In this document: in pieces, positions 1 to 7,516 of the stretch
How the letters are laid out: each line of letters starts with the position of its first letter
How positions within the stretch are numbered: the stretch's first letter is position 1
From: Chitinivibrionales bacterium
GTDB lineage: Bacteria; Fibrobacterota; Chitinivibrionia; Chitinivibrionales; WJKA01
Direction of reading: 5' to 3'
DNA length: 12,014 nucleotides
NCBI GenBank assembly: GCA_014729375.1
Contig: WJKA01000219.1
Span: 1-12,014 of the forward strand
Notes under the pieces: generated by a model
Told to the model about the DNA's origin: nothing
Databases searched by the model: none
The model's input: only the letters and a program-made list of their open reading frames with translations
Made by a program: the position numbers and the translations under genes

Positions 1-53
1 GAACCAGAGACAATTACCATCCACACCCTTCCTGCAGGGAGGTTCAGGTTTAA

Positions 54-2423
54 ATGTATCTTTTCAACAAGTACCCTCATCCTGACAACTTTTCATATCT
101 TGCCCGGGACACAAAGAAGAAAAAATTATTTGCCGGTCACCATGAATGCACGCTTACCGTTGCCGGGTCATTTAATGATATCTATCACATCACGGCCTCG
201 GTACAAGGAACCGATCACCGCTATTTTTCGCGTTCAGGGCTTACACCGCTTGACCGGTGCATGTCCGGGAAGAACGCCCCGCATAGTTCCCTTTCGGTCC
301 GGGGTGATGGTGAATTGCGGCTGAAAAACAGCGCCGGAAAAACAATCCTTCAGTCGCTCCCCCAAAAGGCGTTTGGGGTCTGCGGGAATGAATGGATATT
401 CTGCTTTTCGTTAACAAGCAAAATGCAGTTTTACGGCATGGGCGAACGGAGTACGCATTTCGAGAAAAGCAACAGCTCCCATGTTTTCTGGAACATCGAC
501 GCCTGGAGCGATCATGACATGCGTATTATCAGAAAAGACCATTACGATCCTGATTACATCTCCGTTCCCTGGGTAGTTATCAAGCAGGGAAATGAGTATG
601 CAGGTATTTTGATCGATTCGCCGTTCTGCAGCTATATTTCGCTCGGGCATGCGGAAAACATCATCGGTAACAGCGGCACGCAAAAACAGGGAGATCGTTT
701 CATGTATTTCAGTGCGGAAAACGGTACGCCGTCATTGTATGTCCTCTACGGCGCCTCCTGCAGTGACCTGGTAGCCGGATTTCAAAACCTGACCGGCAGA
801 GTACCCCGCCCGCCACTGTGGGCCCTGGGATATCATCAGAGCAAATGGGGCTATAAATCGATGGATGACCTGACCCGTCTGGCCGATAATTTCGAACGCA
901 ACGGTATCCCTGTCGACGGTCTCTGGCTGGATATCGAATACATGGATGGATACCGGGTATTTACTTTTGACAAAAAGCATTTTCCGTCACCGAAAAAAAA
1001 TATCGCCCGGATTCAGGAACGCGGATACAGAGTGGTCCCCATTCTCGACCCCGGCATAAAGCGGGAACGCGGCTATGAAACATACGACACCGGCCGCGGC
1101 GCAGATATTTTCTGCAAAAACAACGAAAAAAATGAATTTATCGGCCTGGTCTGGCCCGGTAAAACCGTGTTTCCCGATTTTTCCCTTAAAAAGACGCACC
1201 ACTGGTGGGCGAAAAATATCGAGCAGTTTGCGCAAACCGGAATCCGCAGTGCCTGGCTCGATATGAACGATCCTGCAACCGGCACAATAAAATGCACAGG
1301 CATGCTTTTTGACAAAGGAAAAGCCCTGCACGATGCGTATCATAATCAATATGCCCTGCTGATGGCACAGGCGACGCGTGATGGCTTTCATGCGGCATAT
1401 CCCGACGAGCGGATATTCCTGCTCTCCCGCTCGGGATTTACCGGGTCCCAGAAATGGACCGCAAACTGGACAGGCGACAATTATTCAAACTATTATCACC
1501 TTCGGAAAAGCATCGCCACAACGCTTAATCTTTCCCTGTCGGGCATGCCGTTTACCGGCCCGGATGTGGGCGGGTTCGGCGACAATTGCACCGGGCAACT
1601 GATGGTTGACTGGATAAAAGCAGGCTTTCTGTTTCCGTTTTTCAGAAACCATTGCCACCGCAGCGGCAGCAATCAGGAACCGTGGGTATTTACAAAAATG
1701 CAGTGCAGGATAATTACCCGGTTTATCCGCCTCCGGTACAAGCTGCTTCCCTGCATCTATAATCTCTTTATCCGGCAGGAGCGGTATGGCGAACCGATAC
1801 TCCGCCCGCTCTTTTATGATTTCAGCGACAGCCGGAAATTGCCGCTGGGGGGAATCGACGACCAGTTTATGGCTGGCCCTTCAATTATGCAGGCCCCTTT
1901 TGTTGATGAAGGCATTGTCACCAGAAAAGCAATACTCCCGCATTCACGATGGTACCGCGCGGATACGGGCGAATGGATGAGCGGCGGAAAAGAGATACTT
2001 CTGCGCAAAAATGATGACTCCACGCCGGTTTTTTTCCGGGATCGCTCGATTATTCCCATGCAGGCGGGAACCAGAAAAAACAATAAAAACGACTTGTCGA
2101 ACGTAGAGCTTTTTATCTGCATGGACGTTCACGGCGCGGGTACGGCTGAATATTCCTACTTCTCCGATGACGGTATTTCAGTGCGTTATCAAGACGGCGC
2201 GGAGTCTATATATTTCATCCATGCACACATGCGTAAAAAGATATTGCGCCTGAAAATAAATACAATCCGTCAACGCGACAGCGCGGTCAGGTTTACCCCT
2301 GTCACCCCGGACTTGCTTGACAAGGTGGTCGTGACCGGGGATGAAAAACAGGTCGAGCTTACAGCGAACCGAAAAACAGTCCGGCATTTTGGTCGTGCTG
2401 TACGCTGGTATTACTGGAAATAG
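54..2423 (+). CDS. GH31 family alpha-glucosidase, probably cytoplasmic
   Basis: A 789-residue glycoside hydrolase of family 31, which removes alpha-linked glucose (or another alpha-glycoside) from the non-reducing end with retention of configuration. The order fits the family: an N-terminal beta-sandwich (about residues 1-245), a (beta/alpha)8 barrel starting near RPPLWALGYHQSKWGY (about 252), and C-terminal beta domains from about 590. The nucleophile is Asp403 in the motif WLDMND and the general acid/base is Asp475 in WTGDN, preceded by the family signature SRSGFTGSQ. The nucleophile motif reads DMND rather than the commoner DMNE. No signal peptide is visible, so it should act in the cytoplasm on imported oligosaccharides or stored glucan. 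The start is fixed by a TAA directly upstream (51-53) and an AGGGAGG ribosome site at 36-42. Substrate specificity (maltose, isomaltose, xyloside) cannot be read from the motifs. It is probably transcribed separately from the next gene, although the gap is short. Confidence 0.93.
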   Translation: MYLFNKYPHPDNFSYLARDTKKKKLFAGHHECTLTVAGSFNDIYHITASVQGTDHRYFSRSGLTPLDRCMSGKNAPHSSLSVRGDGELRLKNSAGKTILQSLPQKAFGVCGNEWIFCFSLTSKMQFYGMGERSTHFEKSNSSHVFWNIDAWSDHDMRIIRKDHYDPDYISVPWVVIKQGNEYAGILIDSPFCSYISLGHAENIIGNSGTQKQGDRFMYFSAENGTPSLYVLYGASCSDLVAGFQNLTGRVPRPPLWALGYHQSKWGYKSMDDLTRLADNFERNGIPVDGLWLDIEYMDGYRVFTFDKKHFPSPKKNIARIQERGYRVVPILDPGIKRERGYETYDTGRGADIFCKNNEKNEFIGLVWPGKTVFPDFSLKKTHHWWAKNIEQFAQTGIRSAWLDMNDPATGTIKCTGMLFDKGKALHDAYHNQYALLMAQATRDGFHAAYPDERIFLLSRSGFTGSQKWTANWTGDNYSNYYHLRKSIATTLNLSLSGMPFTGPDVGGFGDNCTGQLMVDWIKAGFLFPFFRNHCHRSGSNQEPWVFTKMQCRIITRFIRLRYKLLPCIYNLFIRQERYGEPILRPLFYDFSDSRKLPLGGIDDQFMAGPSIMQAPFVDEGIVTRKAILPHSRWYRADTGEWMSGGKEILLRKNDDSTPVFFRDRSIIPMQAGTRKNNKNDLSNVELFICMDVHGAGTAEYSYFSDDGISVRYQDGAESIYFIHAHMRKKILRLKINTIRQRDSAVRFTPVTPDLLDKVVVTGDEKQVELTANRKTVRHFGRAVRWYYWK

Positions 2424-2491
2424 ACCGACCGGGATTTCATATCCAATGCACTATATTATTTTGATACCGGAGAATGGAGGTTTATAAGCGA

Positions 2492-3403
2492 GTGATTAAG
2501 CGCAACGATCCCTGCTGGTGCGGAAGCGGCAAAAAATATAAAAAATGCCATATGCAGGCGGACCAGGAAACAAACCGGAAGCACCCCCCCCCGAAAAACA
2601 GGTATGCAAAGTCTCCCGAAGAAATTGCGGGAATGCGCAGGGCCGGCGCTTTCAACGGCGAGCTGCTCGATTATATGCGGTCCTTTGTAAAAGCGGGAGT
2701 ATCCACCGGCAAGCTCAATGCTCTGGCCCATGAATATACGGTCAGTCACGGGCATGTCCCTGCAACTTTGAATTACCGGGGTTTTCCCAAATCAATCTGC
2801 TCATCGATAAATAATGTTGTCTGCCATGGAATCCCTTCGGAAACAGAAATTTTAAAAGATGGTGATATTATCAATATCGATCTGACCTCAATTGTACACG
2901 GTTTTCACGGGGATTCATCGGAGACATTCATGATCGGGGCCGTTTCCCCCGAAGCCGGTCATCTGGTTGACGTTACCGTTGAAGCATTGAAACGGGGCAT
3001 CGGGGCTGTTCGCGCGGGAAATCACCTCAGGGAAATAGCCAATGCCATAGAGCCGTATGTCAATTCTCAGGCTTGTTCTGTTGTACGGCAGTATACGGGG
3101 CACGGCATAGGAAGAAAGTTTCACGAGCATTTTTCGGTCTATCACCACCGTGCCGACGACTGCGAGAATGTGGTGCTGGAGCCGGGCATGACCCTGACAA
3201 TCGAGCCAATGATCAACCTGGGGGGGTATGAAGTTGTTACCGATACTGAAGACAAGTGGACTGTTCGGACAAAAGACGGCTCCTTATCCGCCCAGTTCGA
3301 GCATACGGTGCTCGTGACCGAACATGAACCCGAAATTTTAACGCTTACGCCGTCGGAAAAAGCAGCGGGAGAAATCGTCATTCTCAATGTTCACAACCAA
3401 TAA
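2492..3403 (+). CDS. map: type I methionine aminopeptidase with N-terminal SEC-C zinc motif
   Basis: This enzyme removes the initiator methionine from nascent proteins at the ribosome. Counting from the upstream ATG at 2474, the five metal ligands are Asp136, Asp147, His210, Glu244 and Glu276, in the motifs INID, HGDS, GHGIG, TIEP and FEHT; their spacing closely matches E. coli MetAP. CHGIP carries the substrate-binding His. The N-terminus holds a SEC-C motif (RNDPCWCGSGKKYKKCH), a zinc-binding element also found at the end of SecA and known in some MetAPs, joined to the catalytic domain by a Pro-rich linker. I prefer the GTG start at 2492 because GGAGG at 2476-2480 lies 11 bases before it and the protein then begins MIKRNDPCWCG, as is usual for the family. 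ATG 2474 has its only SD-like sequence one base away. Its 3' end overlaps hflX by 17 bases, so the two are probably co-transcribed and translationally coupled. Confidence 0.95.
   Translation: MIKRNDPCWCGSGKKYKKCHMQADQETNRKHPPPKNRYAKSPEEIAGMRRAGAFNGELLDYMRSFVKAGVSTGKLNALAHEYTVSHGHVPATLNYRGFPKSICSSINNVVCHGIPSETEILKDGDIINIDLTSIVHGFHGDSSETFMIGAVSPEAGHLVDVTVEALKRGIGAVRAGNHLREIANAIEPYVNSQACSVVRQYTGHGIGRKFHEHFSVYHHRADDCENVVLEPGMTLTIEPMINLGGYEVVTDTEDKWTVRTKDGSLSAQFEHTVLVTEHEPEILTLTPSEKAAGEIVILNVHNQ
2584..2592 (+). repeat. C9 homopolymer inside the map gene
   Basis: Nine consecutive C residues encode the proline part of the linker between the SEC-C motif and the catalytic domain of the methionine aminopeptidase. 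Runs of this length are prone to slippage in replication and to sequencing error. A one-base change would cut the catalytic domain off from the SEC-C start. Confidence 0.9.
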
Positions 3404-4565
3404 TCCACCTCCTCCGGAAAAAGCGGTTTTAGCCGGGCTGAAAACACCCGACCAGGATCCCGTGCTGTTCGATGCGGACTTGCAGGAGATGCAGATGCTG
3501 TGCACGACGGCCGGCGCGACTGTCAGCGAGAAAATTGTGCAAAAACGGGAAAAGCCCAATCCGGCCACCTACATTGGCAGAGGAAAACTACGTGAAGTTG
3601 CCCGGGCAATGTCTTCACACAAGTGCAAGACGTTTGTTATCGATGCCGAGCTGGCACTCGGCCAGGTCCACAATATCGAAAAAGTTATTAAAGGCAAAGT
3701 CATCGACCGCTCGCAGTTGATTCTTGACATATTCGCGCAGCACGCGCGCACTAATGAGGCACGGATCCAGGTCGAGCTTGCACAGATGTACACATTGTAT
3801 CCCCGTCTGACCCATGCTTGGACGCACTTTTCCCAGCAGGTCGGCGGGATCGGTACCCGGGGTCCCGGCGAAAAACAGCTTGAAGTCGACCGTCGCCTGG
3901 TGCAGAAAAAAATCAGCGACCTGAAGAAAAAGCTTGCCAGAATCGAGCGATCGCGGACCACGCAGCGAAAATCACGAAAAGGCACATTCAGGGTTACACT
4001 GGTCGGCTATACCAATGTCGGGAAATCCTCCCTGCTCAACGCGCTGTCAGGTTCCGAACTGCTGGTCGAAAACAAGCTTTTTGCCACGCTTGACACAGCC
4101 ACCCGGCGTACCTATATTCCGGGTACCGGGACCGTTATTATTTCCGACACGGTTGGTTTTCTGCGAAAGCTCCCCCATCATCTTGTCGCATCGTTTAAAA
4201 GCACCCTTGAGGTGGTGCGCAATGCCAACCTTTTGCTCATCGTTATGGATGCTTCCTGTCCCTGGAACAGCCATCAATTGCAAACGGTTAATGATGTTCT
4301 CGATGATCTTGGCGCACACGATATCCAGCGAATTCATGTTGTTAACAAAATGGACCTTGTCGACGATGCCCTGGAGCGAAAAAAACTGGAACTCGCATTT
4401 CCCGATGCAGTGTTTATCTCGGCATTCAACCATGAGAATATCAACCAACTGAAAGAAATCATTAAAGAACGCATCAATGAATACGAAAAAGAAAACTCAA
4501 TTGCTGCAATAATAAAAAGAAAATCAAAAGAGCTGACTACTCAGCAGAACCGGTATCCTGCATGA
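3387..4565 (+). CDS. hflX: ribosome-associated GTPase HflX
   Basis: A 392-residue GTPase of the HflX family, which binds the large ribosomal subunit and splits stalled or stress-arrested 70S ribosomes. The N-terminal nucleotide-binding-like domain is followed by the family's Gly-rich signature GGIGTRGPGEKQLE (about residues 151-164) and a basic coiled-coil-like stretch rich in Lys and Arg. The G domain follows, with Walker A GYTNVGKS (207-214, Lys213), DTVG (254-257), NKMD (320-323) and a late SAF motif near 345. It is slightly shorter than E. coli HflX (426) and lacks a long C-terminal extension. The ATG at 3387 lies inside the end of map, with a weak GGGAGA ribosome site upstream, suggesting translational coupling. 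The stop overlaps the next start (ATGA). E. coli hflX has a different neighbourhood (hfq, hflKC); pairing with map here may reflect shared work at the ribosome. Confidence 0.96.
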   Translation: MFTTNNPPPPEKAVLAGLKTPDQDPVLFDADLQEMQMLCTTAGATVSEKIVQKREKPNPATYIGRGKLREVARAMSSHKCKTFVIDAELALGQVHNIEKVIKGKVIDRSQLILDIFAQHARTNEARIQVELAQMYTLYPRLTHAWTHFSQQVGGIGTRGPGEKQLEVDRRLVQKKISDLKKKLARIERSRTTQRKSRKGTFRVTLVGYTNVGKSSLLNALSGSELLVENKLFATLDTATRRTYIPGTGTVIISDTVGFLRKLPHHLVASFKSTLEVVRNANLLLIVMDASCPWNSHQLQTVNDVLDDLGAHDIQRIHVVNKMDLVDDALERKKLELAFPDAVFISAFNHENINQLKEIIKERINEYEKENSIAAIIKRKSKELTTQQNRYPA

Positions 4566-5461
4566 ATTCCAGGGCAATCACGTTTCTCAAACCCGAGCAT
4601 CTTGCTCCGATTCGCAGCCTGTCCCTCCGCGCCAGACACATTGTTGAAGGCATGATTGCCGGACTGCACAAGAGTCCCTACCACGGTTTTTCAGCCGAAT
4701 TCCTGGAGTACCGTCCATACCTGCCCGGTGAATCGACCAGGCGGATCGACTGGCGCAAGTATGCGAAAACCGACCGGACCGTGGTACGGCTGTACGAAGA
4801 TGAGACTAATCTTTTTGCCCACATCCTTCTTGACAAAAGCGGTTCGATGGCGATGAAATCGCATGAGGGTTTTTCCAAATTTGACTATGCCCGGACACTT
4901 GCCGCATCCCTGGCCTGGATCCTGATCCGTCAGAAAGACGCCGCCGGTCTCACCTGTTTCGACAATGATATCCGGCTCTATATGGCCCCGCGTTCCACCA
5001 ATCGCCGTCTCAATGCTATTCTCAGATATCTCCAGGACCTTTCGCCCGGCCGCGAAACCGGCTGCGGTCATGCAATCGACCATATGGCGCAGCGCCTCAC
5101 AAAGCGGGGATTGTCAATTGTTATCTCTGATTTTTTCGATGATCCCGGGAGCATTATCCGCGGGCTGCGCCACCTGCGTTTCAAACGGCAGGACGTTATT
5201 ATTTTCTGGATACTGGACCCCGCCGAACTGGCGTTCAGCCATGACGGCCCGTTGCGTATTCACGATCTGGAAACCGGAAAGGAACTCGCGCTTGATTCAC
5301 AAACCGCACGAGAGCATTTCATGCGCGGCTTTTGCAGCCATCGAACGCAAATCGAACGCGCCTGCAAAGAGCTTGCAATCGATTGCGATATCATCTCCAC
5401 GCGTACGCCGTTTCAAAAAGCGCTCCTGGCAGCACTTGACAAAAGAAGGCGACTGTGTTGA
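4562..5461 (+). CDS. DUF58 family protein with von Willebrand A-like fold
   Basis: A 299-residue DUF58 protein. The family signature is clear: EYRPYLPGESTRRIDWRKYA at about residues 55-75, followed by VRLYEDE. A metal-ion-dependent adhesion site follows, DKSGSM (91-96), as in von Willebrand A domains. No membrane segment is evident, so it is probably cytosolic or peripheral at the membrane. The biochemical role of DUF58 proteins is poorly defined. They usually sit beside a MoxR AAA+ ATPase and Bat-type VWA membrane proteins and are thought to act with them as chaperone-like or regulatory assemblies. Here the ATG overlaps the hflX stop (ATGA), and its own TGA overlaps the ATG of the following BatA-like gene (TGATG), so the pair is almost certainly co-translated. 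The moxR gene normally found just upstream is replaced in position by hflX; whether moxR lies elsewhere cannot be seen. Confidence 0.92.
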   Translation: MNSRAITFLKPEHLAPIRSLSLRARHIVEGMIAGLHKSPYHGFSAEFLEYRPYLPGESTRRIDWRKYAKTDRTVVRLYEDETNLFAHILLDKSGSMAMKSHEGFSKFDYARTLAASLAWILIRQKDAAGLTCFDNDIRLYMAPRSTNRRLNAILRYLQDLSPGRETGCGHAIDHMAQRLTKRGLSIVISDFFDDPGSIIRGLRHLRFKRQDVIIFWILDPAELAFSHDGPLRIHDLETGKELALDSQTAREHFMRGFCSHRTQIERACKELAIDCDIISTRTPFQKALLAALDKRRRLC

Positions 5462-5508
5462 TGCCGTTTTCCTTTTTCTGACCCTCCTTTCTCTGGGGAC
5501 TCCTCTTT
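5461..5508 (+). other. in-frame 5' extension of the BatA-like gene, interrupted by TGA
   Basis: ATG 5461 overlaps the DUF58 stop (TGATG) and has an AGAAGG ribosome site at 5444-5449, 11 bases away. It opens a frame identical to that of the BatA-like gene. The translation is MPFSFF, then TGA at 5479-5481, then PSFLWGLLF leading directly into LSVPVIIHLLNRKR. BatA-type proteins characteristically begin with a short F-x-NP-x-FLWGL segment ahead of IIHLLN, so family-like sequence lies on both sides of the stop codon. TGA serves as an ordinary stop for hflX, DUF58 and the BatA-like gene itself, so a changed genetic code is unlikely. A nonsense mutation, a base-calling error or recoding remain open. 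Confidence 0.75.
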
Positions 5509-7449
5509 TTGTCGGTCCCGGTAATAATTCATCTGCTCAATCGAAAGCGCACCGTTCGCCTCGACTTTTCTTCCCTCCGGTTTTTCAGAGAAACCGCGGT
5601 CAAAGCAAGCAGGCGACGGAAAATCCGACACTGGCTGCTGCTTCTGGTACGAATGCTCATAATCGCCGTTATTGCCGTGATATTTTCCCGGCCGTTTAAC
5701 AATTCATCACCTTTTACAATTCTGAATAATCCCCGGGGTGCGGTCTATTGCTGGATCGATCCTACAATGAGTATGGAATATAAAACCGGAAATGTTTCGT
5801 TATGGCGGCGGGCCCGCTTTGCAGTCGATTCCCTTGCCCGTCAAATTCCCGCAACCGCCGATTGCTTTCTGTATGATCATGCGCGCCGGAAATTCAGAAA
5901 TCTTGACAAATATCAGGCCCCGGACGAAAAAATCACCCGTCACGGCCGCTCGGATTTCAAATCAATGATCACCATTTTTAAACGTGATATCGCCCGGAGA
6001 AACAGTGTCCCCCTTCTTGTCGTTTTCAGCGATTTTCAGCACCCCCGCAATTCATCCTCTGAGAGAATTCCCGACCATATACACCAGTATCTCACATCAG
6101 GCCCACCGGGGGATTTGCCACCGGTTGTCTGCGTACTGCTCGGGGAACGAACGCCAAAAAATTACTCAATTATCCAGGCAGAAATTTCTCCGGAAAATCC
6201 GTCTGTTTGTACTGCAAAACTGACAGCAACCGGTTCACCTCTCAGAAACGGCGAGCTTGTTGCTATCGCAGGCCACACCCGCATCGGTCATGAAATTGTT
6301 ACCGTCCCCCCGGGCGACACAATACAGGTCGATATTAAACTCGGCGGAGAAAACCATACATCAGCCGGAAAAATAGTACTGAACGCACCAGACCCGTTCG
6401 ATGCAGATAATCGCGCATATTTTTCCCTGGGCGAACAGCGCGCCCGCCGTGTGCTTATTCTGGGCCCTACCAAACAAAGCTATCCCCTTGCCGCAGCATT
6501 CCGCGCGCTTGCCAAGGAAACGTGGAATCCCGTGATTGTTAAAAAACCCGGCAATGTAACCCTGAACGATCTCGATTCCGCAGATTTGATTGTGCTCAAT
6601 GAAACCAGCAAACCCACACGGGTATTGCAGACCCTTACACGGGGACGGTCTCTCGGCAAAAAAGCAATCATCTTTTCGCCGTCAATAAACACCGCGTCTT
6701 CAAGCTGGAACAATATCGTTTTCAGGCATCTGAACATTCAGTGCGCTCCGGATTCCTCGCGCACAGGAACGTTCCCGGTCCTCCCTGATACACTTTCGGT
6801 CACCTGGAAAGGATTTCCCGAAATGCGCAACACCGATATCGCCATTTATCGCTATTGTACCGGCATCAGCGGTGCGACACTGTTGCGAATGAGCAATGAT
6901 CACCCCCTGGCGGTTGCTGCAATCGATTCGGCCGGACACAACTGGATCGTACTTGCAACACCGCTTGGAATCACTGATGCAAACAATATATGCGAAACCG
7001 GATTTTATGTACCTTTTGTCGACCGTATTTCCCGGGCGGCCCTGGCCGGGGTCCAGAAAGATACCCGGCAATGGATTGCAGGCATTCCCCGTCGCAATCC
7101 CTTTTTCGGATATCCGTCCTCGGCAACCATATTCGATGCCGAAAACAATCTGATTGCCCGATGGGACAATCAGCCGAGTGTGGTTTTTTCAGTGCCCGGC
7201 ACCTACAGAATTTCACCTTCCGACGGCGCGCCGTACCGTATTGCAGTAAATATCGATCCACATGAAACGGATTTGACCTACAGCAAGCCGGTTATACCGG
7301 AGGCCGTGAAGCAATCGGCACGGGTGCTCCGTGCACCACAATTTCTCACCTTTGTACGAGACACACAACAGAGCCGGAGCACCTATATCCTCTGGATTAT
7401 GTGTGCTGTTCTTATTGCAGCAGAAATGCTTTTATGGAAACGGAGCTGA
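5509..7449 (+). CDS. BatA-like membrane protein with degenerate VWA site
   Basis: This is the uninterrupted reading, beginning at TTG 5509 (646 residues); the natural gene probably began at ATG 5461 (662 codons, one of them TGA). It carries the BatA N-terminal domain: a first membrane helix partly lost with the TTG start, IIHLLNRKR, DFSSLRFF, a basic RRRKIRHW and a second helix near residues 41-61 (LLLLVRMLIIAVIAVIF, then SRPF). A von Willebrand-like domain follows, but its metal site reads DPTMS (Asp84 from TTG) instead of DxSxS, so metal binding may be altered. The C-terminal part is beta-rich, has the family-like AVNIDPHETDL segment, and ends in a third membrane helix (ILWIMCAVLIAAEMLLW) and a short basic tail. 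The bulk should be periplasmic. The partner is probably the upstream DUF58 protein. The TTG start has no good ribosome site, which argues that it is not the true start. The function of the family is unresolved (historically named for aerotolerance in Bacteroides). Confidence 0.85.
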   Translation: MSVPVIIHLLNRKRTVRLDFSSLRFFRETAVKASRRRKIRHWLLLLVRMLIIAVIAVIFSRPFNNSSPFTILNNPRGAVYCWIDPTMSMEYKTGNVSLWRRARFAVDSLARQIPATADCFLYDHARRKFRNLDKYQAPDEKITRHGRSDFKSMITIFKRDIARRNSVPLLVVFSDFQHPRNSSSERIPDHIHQYLTSGPPGDLPPVVCVLLGERTPKNYSIIQAEISPENPSVCTAKLTATGSPLRNGELVAIAGHTRIGHEIVTVPPGDTIQVDIKLGGENHTSAGKIVLNAPDPFDADNRAYFSLGEQRARRVLILGPTKQSYPLAAAFRALAKETWNPVIVKKPGNVTLNDLDSADLIVLNETSKPTRVLQTLTRGRSLGKKAIIFSPSINTASSSWNNIVFRHLNIQCAPDSSRTGTFPVLPDTLSVTWKGFPEMRNTDIAIYRYCTGISGATLLRMSNDHPLAVAAIDSAGHNWIVLATPLGITDANNICETGFYVPFVDRISRAALAGVQKDTRQWIAGIPRRNPFFGYPSSATIFDAENNLIARWDNQPSVVFSVPGTYRISPSDGAPYRIAVNIDPHETDLTYSKPVIPEAVKQSARVLRAPQFLTFVRDTQQSRSTYILWIMCAVLIAAEMLLWKRS

Positions 7450-7452
7450 ACA

Positions 7453-7481
7453 ACCGGTTTGTGCGAAACAAAAAGGCCGGT
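7453..7481 (+). other. imperfect hairpin just after the BatA-like gene
   Basis: ACCGGTTTGT pairs with ACAAA...CCGGT around a GCGAA loop, with a four-base bulge (AAGG) on the 3' side. It begins four bases after the stop codon, where an operon end would be expected. No T-run follows, so it does not meet the usual form of an intrinsic terminator. It could be a weak or factor-dependent end, or an mRNA-stabilising 3' structure. Confidence 0.3.
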
Positions 7482-7516
7482 GTTTGGTGTACAGGGGGCG
7501 CTGCTTAATCGCTTAA

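Noticed and set aside
1..324. A frame open from base 1 to 324 (starting EPETITIHTLPAGRF) that could be the end of an upstream gene
   Set aside because: From base 54 it only shadows the GH31 gene in another frame, with unlikely composition. The first 53 bases are too short to decide what lies upstream.
2424..2491. TATATT/TATTAT near 2452-2459 as a promoter for the map operon
   Set aside because: No -35-like hexamer stands at a suitable distance; AT-rich sequence alone is not enough.
5479..5481. TGA read as a sense codon because of an alternative genetic code
   Set aside because: hflX, the DUF58 gene and the BatA-like gene all end naturally at TGA at family-typical positions.
5509..5511. TTG 5509 as the true start of the BatA-like gene
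   Set aside because: It has no convincing ribosome site and would delete half of the conserved first membrane helix. It is reported only because it gives the longest uninterrupted frame.
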